A stretch of 32,705 nucleotides of DNA from a virus. The position numbers and the translations under genes are program-made. The notes below the pieces were generated by a model. It was not told where the DNA came from and ran no database searches. It saw only the letters and a list, made by a program, of their open reading frames with translations. This document shows, in pieces, positions 22,432 to 29,618 of this stretch. Location: positions 1 to 32,705 of IMG/VR virus record IMGVR_UViG_3300028365_000011; one strand, 5' to 3'. Numbering within the stretch: position 1 is the first letter of the stretch; the number at the start of each line of letters is the position of its first letter.

Positions 22432-23382
22432 CTACAACAGCTTGGCGTTTTTTAAGGTTGTTAACCAATCTATTCTTATACTTTTCCTTGCCATGGCCGT
22501 TCCACCACCATTGACTCTTGACTCTTGACTCTTGACTTCGATAATTTTATTTTCTTTAGGAATGAAGATATCGGGGTAATATTTTAAGTGATGTCTATTT
22601 TCAGCAACGTACTTAAATACCTCGATAGCGTAGTCTGAATAATCGTCGTGTATAATTATGTCATCTTCGCTGTATTTCAGCTGGTTAAATAATATATCCA
22701 AAGCAAAAGGTTCATGACCGCGTACACCTACAACCTTGCCGCCTGGCATTGTATAGTCTTTTATTGTACAGTTGCCTTTGTTGATCTTGCTAGCTGTTGT
22801 TCCTGACAATAGTACGTTTTCGACACCGTATCTTTCTAAGTTAGTAGCCCGCCTTTGTTGGTTGCTCTTATTCTTTTCTTCAATAGAACGGTTTACTCTA
22901 CTTAAACTAGCCTGCTTGCTGTTGTTGTATTTTTCGTCGCCATATTTTACTAGCTTGGTCTGTCTTGACTTTTCTTTTTGGCTCTCCAACTTTGATCCCC
23001 ACGCAACTCCGTACTTCTTTTTAAACGTAGCTTGCGCTTTGTTAAGTTGTTTTTCTTTTTGTGCATCTGTTCGCAATGCTGCTGCCTTCTTTTTGTTAGC
23101 GGAATCAATTTGTTTTTTGGTTGCAGTCCACTGTGACTTTGTAGTCGACCCACTTACTCCTACGCACTTAGGATCCCCGCAACTGTTGGCATAAGTTTCT
23201 TTGTGTTGATAAAATGAAAGTTTCTCTCCGCATATACACCTAGGACTTGTTCCAGTTGTATACTTTTCGTAGTAATCTCGATACGTTAAGTTATGTGTTT
23301 TTAAATGTCGCGTGAATTGACCATTGGTTTTGCAGTATGTCTTATTATCTAATCTTGATTCGACGTAAATTGCGACGCTCAC
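22432..23382 (-). CDS. Homing endonuclease in second terminase break, PD-(D/E)XK type, frameshifted at its C-terminus
   Basis: From a GTG at 23382 (ACGGAG six bases upstream) the frame gives 316 residues. The N-terminus has a Cys-rich finger region (C49, C51, C68, C73), and the middle has lysine-rich repeats with KKYGVAWGS and NLERYGVENVLL of the kind that bind DNA in phage endonucleases. GHEPFALDIL (E224), YYPDIFIP (D271) and IIEVKS (E282, K284) give the catalytic set. Right after EVKS a 7-bp repeat occurs nearly four times, and the frame becomes unlike a protein. In another frame the sequence continues as QWWWNGHGKEKYKNRL and NNLKKRQAVVDRGYDYEV and ends at 22355, the expected family ending. 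With two repeats, or five, the frame would be restored. Confidence 0.8.
   Translation of the reverse strand: MSVAIYVESRLDNKTYCKTNGQFTRHLKTHNLTYRDYYEKYTTGTSPRCICGEKLSFYQHKETYANSCGDPKCVGVSGSTTKSQWTATKKQIDSANKKKAAALRTDAQKEKQLNKAQATFKKKYGVAWGSKLESQKEKSRQTKLVKYGDEKYNNSKQASLSRVNRSIEEKNKSNQQRRATNLERYGVENVLLSGTTASKINKGNCTIKDYTMPGGKVVGVRGHEPFALDILFNQLKYSEDDIIIHDDYSDYAIEVFKYVAENRHHLKYYPDIFIPKENKIIEVKSQESRVNGGGTAMARKSIRIDWLTTLKNAKLL
22511..22537. repeat. 7-bp tandem repeat inside the second terminase endonuclease gene
   Basis: TTGACTC on the plus strand (AGTCAAG in the coding sense) is repeated 3.9 times. Each added copy shifts the reading frame by one. The copy number present puts the endonuclease C-terminus out of frame. 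Confidence 0.9.
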
Positions 23383-23412
23383 AGTATTCTCCGTTAAATC
23401 GTTCTTGTGCAA

Positions 23413-24150
23413 TTATTTATTAATGGTGCTAAACAGGTTGCCTATTTCTGAGTCAAATATATTACCGTGTATATCCTGGAGGGTGATGATTGTAGGTGCG
23501 CTCACACAACCATACTCGCGCCTGAATCGTTCTTCGCCAATTCGGCCAACCTCACCTTTTTTCCACTCTTCGTCTCTATCTGGGTGATCGTGCCACTCTG
23601 AGATAAAACTACGGAATCCATTGATGCCTAATTCTTGTTCAACGCCATATTCGTCAAATCTCTTTTCGGCATCTTTCCAAATAGTAGCAAATGTATCTTC
23701 ATCTGAGTTTGGTGTGCTTGTGATAATTGCGCGTCCACCAGTTGCTAGTGTAGGCGAAATTGATGCCCAAAATTCTTCAGCAATGTTTGGTTGCACAAAT
23801 GCGAATTCATCACATTGATGAGAGTTAATATTATTTGCAATTATTACATGATTTTCTGCATTAAATATTTCATAAGTGTCTTCTAAAACTACAGATGTTA
23901 GGTCTGCCACAGTTTTAATAGTATTGTGCGAATCTAACCTGTCACCTACAATTATATCATTTACTCTTGTTTCTACACCGTTAATAAAAAACCGGTGTTC
24001 TAACGTTGCAGTAACGAAAGTACCGTCGGTAAATGTTATTTTACAAGATTCTTTATTTGCATTTTCATTTAAGAAAATACCTTCAAATTCTTCCCACCCG
24101 TTAGGAGTTAATATTTCATATTCTGTATTAGGTGCGTATATTTGTTTCAT
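23413..24150 (-). CDS. gp17: Terminase large subunit gp17, middle part flanked by two split-intein pieces
   Basis: 245 residues in three segments. Residues 1-112 are the C-terminal piece of intein 1, with block B in VTATLEHRFF (T49 to H52) and the end NINSHQ, where the last residue is Gln, followed by +1 Cys113. Residues 113-214 are terminase: CDEFAFVQP completes Walker B, and ITSTPNS is the ATPase coupling motif III. Cys215 opens the N-terminal piece of intein 2 (CVSAPTIITLQDIHG), only 31 residues to the stop. So this product must be spliced at both ends. It has an AAAGGA ribosome site, and its start overlaps the HNH endonuclease stop by 23 bases. Confidence 0.92.
   Translation of the reverse strand: MKQIYAPNTEYEILTPNGWEEFEGIFLNENANKESCKITFTDGTFVTATLEHRFFINGVETRVNDIIVGDRLDSHNTIKTVADLTSVVLEDTYEIFNAENHVIIANNINSHQCDEFAFVQPNIAEEFWASISPTLATGGRAIITSTPNSDEDTFATIWKDAEKRFDEYGVEQELGINGFRSFISEWHDHPDRDEEWKKGEVGRIGEERFRREYGCVSAPTIITLQDIHGNIFDSEIGNLFSTINK
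23414..23421 (-). promoter_or_regulatory. Late promoter AATAAATA of the second terminase endonuclease
   Basis: Overlaps the stop of the terminase middle gene. The leader to the GTG at 23382 contains ACGGAG. Confidence 0.5.
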
Positions 24151-25024
24151 TGAATTCCTTTACTAACCTTGCTCCACTAACAGGTGCCGCATGCTGCATG
24201 TCGGTATTAATCATCTTAGCAAATACGTCAAACTCGTACAATGATTTATTAATAGTATAACTAGCGTTAGTTAACAACAAATCTATTGTAATACTGCACG
24301 CACTGTGCTTTGATATGTTTTCTTTCCACGGAAGCATTTGTAAGTTATGTATACTTCCGATAAGCAACGGACTAACACGGTTTTTGTATCCTTGCATAAT
24401 AGAAAATATATGGTCTATATGATGTGCACCTTCAACTCCGGCAAGTCCAGTTTTATAACCCGAGGTTATTGCTAGTCTATGCTGTTCAGTGACATACGTT
24501 ACAACTGACTTATACCGATAAAACTCATTACGCTGCGCCGGATCTAATATAAGACCCTTGGCTGCTTTTGTTGCGTTACCTTTAGTAATTGCAAGAGTTG
24601 CTAATTGCGAATAACCGTTACGGCCGAACTCGTCAACATTGCTCATATGCGTTGCTCTAGTTTTTTGGCCTTTTTTACTATATCCACTAATACCATCGGC
24701 GTCTAGCTTAGATAGCGTTTGTTGGGCAGCAACTTGCGATGTTTCGTAAGCAGTTAGCCCAGTAGCAGAGTCAACTGTACTAAGTCCTTTTTTGATGTTT
24801 GCTTTTCGTGCATTGCTAACTCCCCGAACTCCTGGGTGCAGTCTATCGTACTCTGCCACGCTCATATGTAACACTCGCTCAATGTACGATGTCTTGATCA
24901 TACTAAGACGTTCGTCACTTACAGGACATAATATATAATCTATGCCCGATTGTAATGACGATTCGTACAAATGCGCGTTACGCTTTTGGTTTCGTTTCTT
25001 AAATGCTTGTATTTTTATATCCAT
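24128..25024 (-). CDS. HNH homing endonuclease in the first terminase break
   Basis: 298 residues. The HNH nuclease lies near the C-terminus: GAHHIDHIFSIMQGY (H201, H202, D204, H205), then GSIHNLQMLPW (N227) and ENISKHSAC (N236, K239). This matches the HxIDH...N...N..K pattern of phage HNH homing enzymes. The N-terminal 180 residues are basic and contain repeats with GYSKKGQKTRATHM and GRNGYSQLATLAI, probably for DNA recognition. The start is the ATG at 25024: four bases upstream is a perfect late promoter octamer, and the longer frame to 25054 would overlap the terminase gene and the promoter. It lies between the two pieces of split intein 1, as expected for a homing cassette. Confidence 0.88.
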   Translation of the reverse strand: MDIKIQAFKKRNQKRNAHLYESSLQSGIDYILCPVSDERLSMIKTSYIERVLHMSVAEYDRLHPGVRGVSNARKANIKKGLSTVDSATGLTAYETSQVAAQQTLSKLDADGISGYSKKGQKTRATHMSNVDEFGRNGYSQLATLAITKGNATKAAKGLILDPAQRNEFYRYKSVVTYVTEQHRLAITSGYKTGLAGVEGAHHIDHIFSIMQGYKNRVSPLLIGSIHNLQMLPWKENISKHSACSITIDLLLTNASYTINKSLYEFDVFAKMINTDMQHAAPVSGARLVKEFNETNIRT

Positions 25025-25028
25025 GCAG

Positions 25029-25036
25029 TATTTATA
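25029..25036 (-). promoter_or_regulatory. Late promoter TATAAATA of the HNH endonuclease, start near ATG
   Basis: Perfect octamer four bases before the ATG at 25024, in the gap after the terminase N-terminal gene. Confidence 0.6.
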
Positions 25037-25050
25037 CAAATGCAAACTTA

Positions 25051-25692
25051 TCACCCGATAATTCTTTTAGGGTTGTGTGTCCTGATATACAAATCTCGAA
25101 GAGTTATATCTTCTTCAATAAGTGTATGCTTATTACGAACTCGGACAGTAGTTGTATCGCCATCTAAACAGTATAGTAGCGAGATAGCCAAACCACGTCC
25201 TGTAGTAGGTGTGGTTGTTTGACTGATAATACGCGAGCCGTTTTCAAATTCAATTGAGCCTTTGTTGTAACTGGTTACTCCGGCTCTAATGTGGTCAGGA
25301 CACAATTCGTAAACATACCGGATACGCTGCATAATTTCCTGTGCACCTGTGTATTTGTGTGCTGCAATCAAGATAGTCTGATCCGGCTTGAACATTGCAA
25401 ACCACGCAAGATAGATACTTGCACAAGTTGTCTTACCAGTTTGTCTAGGCATCATATTGATGTTGAATCGATAGTTGTGATACGTGTGCATCAATCCTAA
25501 CTGATAATCATACGGATCATACAACAGCTTTCCCTTAAGGGGATGCTGAATATATGCAAACATCTTAGCAAAGTAAAGATAGCCAACATCAGGATCCATG
25601 CACCCAACTAGTTGTTCAATTTGTTGTTCAGTGAATGTTTCCTGACGGTTGGCTTTCTTAATTAATACGCCGTCTAAGGTAGATGGTGCCAT
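25051..25692 (-). CDS. gp17: Terminase large subunit gp17, N-terminal part with N-terminal piece of split intein 1
   Basis: 213 residues. Residues 1-174 are the ATPase start: DPYDYQLGLMHTYHNY is the adenine-binding region, MPRQTGKTT (81-89) is Walker A, and TTGRGLAISLLY leads into Walker B. There Cys175 begins the intein (CLDGDTTTVRVRNKHT) and the gene stops 39 residues later with KRIIG. Joining to 23413-24150 gives LLY-CDEFAF, which restores Walker B. Adding the third part gives a terminase of about 528 residues, a normal length. T4 gp17 powers DNA packaging into the prohead with gp16. It starts three bases after the preceding stop. Confidence 0.93.
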   Translation of the reverse strand: MAPSTLDGVLIKKANRQETFTEQQIEQLVGCMDPDVGYLYFAKMFAYIQHPLKGKLLYDPYDYQLGLMHTYHNYRFNINMMPRQTGKTTCASIYLAWFAMFKPDQTILIAAHKYTGAQEIMQRIRYVYELCPDHIRAGVTSYNKGSIEFENGSRIISQTTTPTTGRGLAISLLYCLDGDTTTVRVRNKHTLIEEDITLRDLYIRTHNPKRIIG

Positions 25693-25695
25693 GGG

Positions 25696-26685
25696 TTACT
25701 TTCCCTTTGCAGCCTTATCTGTTTTCTTAGCAAACGGATCGGCTTTTTTATCTTTAATTGCTTTTTTCATCGGCTCTTTTTTGTCGCCATCTTTGTCCAT
25801 ATCAAGGAAGTCTGGCTTTGCTTCTGAAAGAGCTTTGTAAAGGCGAGCTTTGATATCTTCAACAGCCATTTTCCTCGACTCCATAGCATCGCGGTCGTCT
25901 TGCCGTTGGTGCATTTTGTGATCGCCGTAATCATCTGCGTTGCGCTGCATCTCGTCTCTGATCATTTCTTGATAATTACGTGTTTGCTTGTCATCTAGAT
26001 CAATTTCGTTGTCGTTTTTGTCAAAGGCAGATATTTCAATTTCGTCGTATGATTCATCATCGTAAACCCAGCTAATTGTTAAGTCAAGATCGTCGTCAAA
26101 GAACTCGCCGGACTTCTCAGGTGTATACTTTTCGGTAACTGCCATTGGATTGTCGCCATCTTCTGCATCTGCATATGCACCTTTTTCACGATTAAGACCT
26201 CCAGCAAGGTCTTTGATCATGTAGTCAGTGTCACGATAATCTTCTTCGGGTTCATTGGCATACTCGTCGGTTATCTTGTCGCCGATTGCGCCGCCTGCTG
26301 CGCCCCCAACGGCGCCGCCAATTGGCCCTGCTAGTGCCGCGCCGCCTGCTGCACCTAGTGCGCTACCTGCTACAGTACCAAGAAGGCCTTCATCGGAATC
26401 TCTATCAAACGGATTGCTGTCTACTCCAGGAATTGCCGGATTGTCCACAGTTGATAAGTTTCTTGTAGTACCGTTTGATTCAATGCTTGCTAACTTTGAT
26501 ATCATAGCGCTAATTGCACCTACATCCCCGGTGATGCTAATTTGGCCACTGGCCGATTCTGCTGGGGCACCCATATCGGCATCTGGCGGGCATTCGTATA
26601 TTGATCTAGATTCGCTTATATTTTTTCTAGTTGAGAGCTTGTTAAAGCCTGCTAGAATTCTTCTCATATCTTCGTTGTTGTCCAT
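25696..26685 (-). CDS. Virion- or prohead-associated protein with glycine/alanine-rich membrane-like segment and Ca-loop-like tag
   Basis: 329 residues, very acidic overall. Residues about 103-138 form a Gly/Ala-rich stretch (GTVAGSALGAAGGAALAG and more) that looks like a glycine-zipper membrane or assembly segment. The middle is rich in Asp and Glu (FFDDDLDLTISWVYDDESYDE). Near residues 287-308 is LSEAKPDFLDMDKDGDKKEP, nearly the same as a segment in 19799-21259, and the end is Lys-rich. LSE-A fits the T4 prohead protease pattern (Leu/Ile-x-Glu before Ala/Gly). A prohead core or internal protein is possible, but this is inference. It lies between terminase genes. Confidence 0.7.
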   Translation of the reverse strand: MDNNEDMRRILAGFNKLSTRKNISESRSIYECPPDADMGAPAESASGQISITGDVGAISAMISKLASIESNGTTRNLSTVDNPAIPGVDSNPFDRDSDEGLLGTVAGSALGAAGGAALAGPIGGAVGGAAGGAIGDKITDEYANEPEEDYRDTDYMIKDLAGGLNREKGAYADAEDGDNPMAVTEKYTPEKSGEFFDDDLDLTISWVYDDESYDEIEISAFDKNDNEIDLDDKQTRNYQEMIRDEMQRNADDYGDHKMHQRQDDRDAMESRKMAVEDIKARLYKALSEAKPDFLDMDKDGDKKEPMKKAIKDKKADPFAKKTDKAAKGK

Positions 26686-26686
26686 G

Positions 26687-27238
26687 TTATTTTCCTATCA
26701 CACTTTTGTTGTTTTCAGCTTCAATTTTTGGTTCTTCGATGCTAAATCCGCTGTCGCCTATGTTGCGTTCATTACGGGCTTTTTCCAGCTCTTTTAATAA
26801 TTCCATAACACGGCTATCACCGACTGAATCTTGTGCAGAATCGCAATCAAGTTCCTCTTTGGTTATTAGAGCTTCATACGGTGAATCGTCACCATCTGGT
26901 TGTTCTTGTCTGTTAACTGGACCAAGTGCGTTTCGTACCATGATGTTAGAATCATGTATAGTGCAAAAGTTTCCTAAATATTGTCTTAGAACTTCGTCAG
27001 TTGTTGGGTAATTTAAAATTGCATCCCAGTATGCTACTTCCATATTTTCCAGCTTTGGAAAATCTAACGGATGTGACTGAATTGGTGTTTTTTTAACGGC
27101 ACTTAACGATTCAAGACCGAACTTTCCAAGAGCATCTTTGAGGGTATTTTCAAAGTCGTTGGTTAATTCTCCTGCAATACCAATCTTAAACGGATACGTC
27201 TTTTTTGATTCTGATAAAAGTTGTTTTAAAGTTTTCAT
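26687..27238 (-). CDS. Conserved structural-type protein between gp16 and gp17
   Basis: 183 residues starting MKTLKQLLSESKKTYPFKIGIAGEL, with TPIQSHPLDFPKLENMEVAYWDAILNYPTT and a central GNFCTIHDSNIMVRN block that I recall from conserved, unnamed proteins near the terminase genes of marine T4-like phages. The second half is acidic and contains VGDSRVMELLKELEKARNER, a probable coiled coil. There is no enzyme motif. The late promoter GATAAATA (27259-27266) and AGGA site precede it, so it is a late gene. A role in the head or in packaging is inferred from position. Confidence 0.7.
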   Translation of the reverse strand: MKTLKQLLSESKKTYPFKIGIAGELTNDFENTLKDALGKFGLESLSAVKKTPIQSHPLDFPKLENMEVAYWDAILNYPTTDEVLRQYLGNFCTIHDSNIMVRNALGPVNRQEQPDGDDSPYEALITKEELDCDSAQDSVGDSRVMELLKELEKARNERNIGDSGFSIEEPKIEAENNKSVIGK

Positions 27239-27257
27239 TTTAGGGTCCTATTACTTA

Positions 27258-27761
27258 TTATTTATCTTTGTTAAGACCTTTGAGACGCTCAAGTAAGCTG
27301 TTTCTGTCTGTTACAACATAACCCTCGCCTTCGGTAAATCCATCAGGGGTGACATTACTGTCGTTGTCCATCTTTTCTTTTTTAAGCTGCAATTCTACCA
27401 TTTTTAGTTTTTTGTCTAATTTGGCTACTTTTGCATCAAGATTTGTCTTTAGCATATTGCCTGCAACTTCAAATATCCTGCCGCTATAACGTGCTTCGAC
27501 ATTCATACCCAAGTCCATTAAATCATCATAAGCTGCCATTGCTTTTTCTGAAACTTCATTTAATTCAGTATCTGCTAGTTCGCCAAGCCCTTTTACTGCA
27601 GGCAACGCTAGACTGATCTTGTCAAATTCTTCAATGTCTCTAAAGGTTTTTGCCTGTTGGTCTATTTTATAAGTTACTTGGTCGTGTTCTTGCTTTTTGG
27701 CCTTTTTGATTACTTCTTTTGAACTCGGTAATCCCAGCAAATCCTCTAATTTTTTTGTCAT
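27258..27761 (-). CDS. gp16: Terminase small subunit gp16
   Basis: 167 residues, close to T4 gp16 (164). It recognises concatemeric DNA and regulates the gp17 motor. The core DLMDLGMNVEARYSGRIFEVAGNML and KLDKKLKMVELQLKKEKM are the central coiled-coil helices typical of gp16 in marine T4-like phages; the N-terminus (LEDLLGLP) and the tail (VVTDRNSLLERLKGLNK) are helical end segments. The start is put at the second ATG (27761), because AGGA is seven bases upstream of it and only two bases upstream of the first ATG (27767). gp17 follows two genes later, a small change from T4, where 16 and 17 are adjacent. Confidence 0.87.
   Translation of the reverse strand: MTKKLEDLLGLPSSKEVIKKAKKQEHDQVTYKIDQQAKTFRDIEEFDKISLALPAVKGLGELADTELNEVSEKAMAAYDDLMDLGMNVEARYSGRIFEVAGNMLKTNLDAKVAKLDKKLKMVELQLKKEKMDNDSNVTPDGFTEGEGYVVTDRNSLLERLKGLNKDK
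27259..27266 (-). promoter_or_regulatory. Late promoter GATAAATA
   Basis: Overlaps the gp16 stop codon. The leader to the ATG at 27238 is about 15 bases and has AGGA. Confidence 0.55.
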
Positions 27762-27797
27762 AACCATATCCTATAATATACTACTATTATTTAGCAA

Positions 27798-28232
27798 TTA
27801 TTTTCTAGTTCCATTGTGAAACATGTCGTGTTCATTTACTACTCTAAATACCAAGCCGCTTTGTTTGCACCAAGCTCTTGCAGCTTCCCACTTGGCCTGA
27901 TTCAACACCCAATGTGCTTGCTGCACTTGACTTTTTGCTTTTTCTTTAATTTGTTGATTTGCAGGCTTTACTTCAATTAGCTCTGCATGTTGCTTCCCTT
28001 TTGCATCAGTATATGCTATGAAAAAATCAGGTACATATATTGTGTTTTTTCCTGTGAACGGATTTTTATAAGGAATACGTATAGCTTCACTTGCCCAGCT
28101 AGTCACATGTGGATTCTCATCGCAAAACTTCATAAAGGCAAATTCCCATCCACTTCGAAACGTAGGAGAATTTTTACCTACGTATTTATCAGGATTTTTA
28201 ATAGTGTATTTGCCTTGTGCATATTTTGCCAT
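27798..28232 (-). CDS. gp4: Head-completion nuclease-fold protein gp4
   Basis: 144 residues, near T4 gp4 (150). It acts after packaging, at the portal side of the head, before tail joining. The sequence opens KYAQGKYTIKNPDKYVG, typical of gp4, then FRSGWEFAF (E30), AIRIPYKNP, TIYVPDFFI (D69), LIEVKPA (E87, K89) and WEAARAWCKQSG, a complete PD-(D/E)XK-type nuclease layout. The start shares bases with the upstream stop (TAATG). The same five-element core is used by the homing endonuclease at 7409-8317. Confidence 0.9.
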   Translation of the reverse strand: MAKYAQGKYTIKNPDKYVGKNSPTFRSGWEFAFMKFCDENPHVTSWASEAIRIPYKNPFTGKNTIYVPDFFIAYTDAKGKQHAELIEVKPANQQIKEKAKSQVQQAHWVLNQAKWEAARAWCKQSGLVFRVVNEHDMFHNGTRK

Positions 28233-28600
28233 TAGACAACAATGTTTCTTGCTTCGAGATTGTCTAGGTTAGGAGACTCTCGGTATCCAAGTTTGCTAAC
28301 TTTACTACGATTAGCATTTAACACAGCCGTTACCAAGTTGCTCAATTTTACCTTGTCAAACCCTTTTAAGCTGTCCAGTAGCTCGAACACGTTTGTTCCA
28401 TCAATCTTTGCTTGTTGTAATAGTACACCTGTGACACTAGTTGATGCAAGTTCGTCAAATCCTCTTTTTTCAAAAAACCCTACTACTGCGTTAACTTGGT
28501 TGCTCGGATACGATAATTGTTGTGTAAAATATCTGTCAAACAGTAAGCGCGTCTTGTCTGCACTGTCTGCAGGTTGTTGTGAATTTCCAATTGTTGACAT
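28232..28600 (-). CDS. Small conserved virion-type protein
   Basis: 122 residues. After a short polar start it has RLLFDRYFTQQLSYPSNQVNAVVGFFEKRGFDELA, then SVTGVLLQQAKIDGTNVFELLDSLKGF, ending NRSKVSKLGYR and ARNIVV. This pattern (mobile helix pair plus YR...RNI end) is one I recall from unnamed structural proteins of marine T4-like phages. Both start and stop share bases with the neighbours (TAATG on each side), so it should be made in ratio with the tube-like protein and gp4. Location in the virion is not known. Confidence 0.7.
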   Translation of the reverse strand: MSTIGNSQQPADSADKTRLLFDRYFTQQLSYPSNQVNAVVGFFEKRGFDELASTSVTGVLLQQAKIDGTNVFELLDSLKGFDKVKLSNLVTAVLNANRSKVSKLGYRESPNLDNLEARNIVV

Positions 28601-29613
28601 TAAAATCTCTTTGCTTCTGCTATAGTCTCACTACCTACTAGTGGTATATTGGCAAACGAATACGCGCCAAATTGTCTTGCAGGTGTCGAAGTGGGTGGGG
28701 CGCCGGGCAGTGGCTGGTCCTTGATGCCTAGATAGAATCTACGTTGAATTTCAGACGCTGTGCTGTTTCTGCCGCGGCGGTTTAATTCCGTTACGCTATT
28801 GGCAGCGCCAAGTATTGATGATTCTGGGCCAGGTGTTGTATGCAACGGTGACGGATATGTATCGTAATGTTGTGGTGTACCGAATCCTTGCGGCGCAGAA
28901 TCAACACTTGTTTGTCCTCTTCCGTACTGCACAGATTCGTAGTTAATTGACATTCTGTTGACTGAAAATTCGGAACCTTCTTGCCGCATTGTATCATGCA
29001 CCAGCGATTCAATATACGGATTAACCAATGTAAAGCTGGTAAATGTAGATCTTCCGTTTTGCGGATGTAATTGATACACTTGAATACTGTTAAGAAAGTT
29101 CTGTGACTTGTTTGGACGATCCAGTCCGTATCTAAAGTTCTGTGTTTCGCTGTTGCCATAACCTCTATTGAGCCCATTTGCAACTTTTTGATAAGCTTCT
29201 GTTGTTGAATTAGGAGCACCCGATGCATCACGAGAAGTATAGCTGCTATCGGTATAATAATACCTAAAATACGCTTCCCAAAACAGACTGGTTAGTCCAG
29301 CATTGTCGTCGTGAAATTCTAAATTAATTGGCACATACTGGATGCCAGTTTGCACAATCTTTTTTCTGTTGTATTGATTAAGCGAAGCTGTCTGCAAATT
29401 GTATCTCGGCAACTCAACACTCTTTGCTAATATGTTTACTTCTGACGCGTCAACTCCGGATAACAATGGTGATTGTAATTTTGCTTGTGAATTAACATTG
29501 AATACAACATGGTATAAATGTTTAAACTTCGGAGCAAGACGCATGTCACCAGAGACATATAATTTTGAAGCATGTGCGTAGTCTTTTACCGTAAGATTGT
29601 CAAAGTTATTCAT
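28600..29613 (-). CDS. Tail tube-like structural protein (gp19/gp54 relative)
   Basis: 337 residues from ATG 29613. The segment ILAKSVELPRYNLQTASLNQ followed by VPINLEFHDDNAGLTSLFWEAYFRYYY is the hallmark of tail-tube fold proteins, in which a beta-barrel module packs into rings. A long linker and TLVNPYIESLVHDTMRQEGSEFSVNRMSINYESVQYGRG completes the module. It is larger than gp19 and could be a tube-initiator or tube-terminator like gp54 or gp3; which one is not clear. The longer frame up to 29688 is not used, because a late promoter GATAAATA (29619-29626) lies five bases before this ATG. Confidence 0.78.
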   Translation of the reverse strand: MNNFDNLTVKDYAHASKLYVSGDMRLAPKFKHLYHVVFNVNSQAKLQSPLLSGVDASEVNILAKSVELPRYNLQTASLNQYNRKKIVQTGIQYVPINLEFHDDNAGLTSLFWEAYFRYYYTDSSYTSRDASGAPNSTTEAYQKVANGLNRGYGNSETQNFRYGLDRPNKSQNFLNSIQVYQLHPQNGRSTFTSFTLVNPYIESLVHDTMRQEGSEFSVNRMSINYESVQYGRGQTSVDSAPQGFGTPQHYDTYPSPLHTTPGPESSILGAANSVTELNRRGRNSTASEIQRRFYLGIKDQPLPGAPPTSTPARQFGAYSFANIPLVGSETIAEAKRF

Positions 29614-29618
29614 ACTAA

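Noticed and set aside
22511-22537. CRISPR-like repeat
   Set aside because: The units are 7 bp and contiguous with no spacers; it is a simple tandem repeat.
22772-23194. 140-aa plus-strand open frame with hydrophobic stretches
   Set aside because: It is antisense to lysine-rich endonuclease repeats; the Leu/Phe richness is the complement of Lys/Glu codons.
23383-23412. TTG start for the second terminase endonuclease
   Set aside because: It has no ribosome site; GTG 23382 has ACGGAG six bases upstream.
25025-25054. Longer start for the HNH endonuclease
   Set aside because: It would include the promoter octamer in the coding sequence and overlap the terminase stop; the ATG at 25024 fits better.
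26255-26797. 180-aa plus-strand open frame rich in Ala and Pro
   Set aside because: It is the antisense shadow of the Gly/Ala-rich segment of the 25696-26685 gene.
28187-28194. GATAAATA octamer within the gp4 gene
   Set aside because: It lies inside the N-terminal codons of gp4 with no gene start downstream nearby; most likely coding coincidence.
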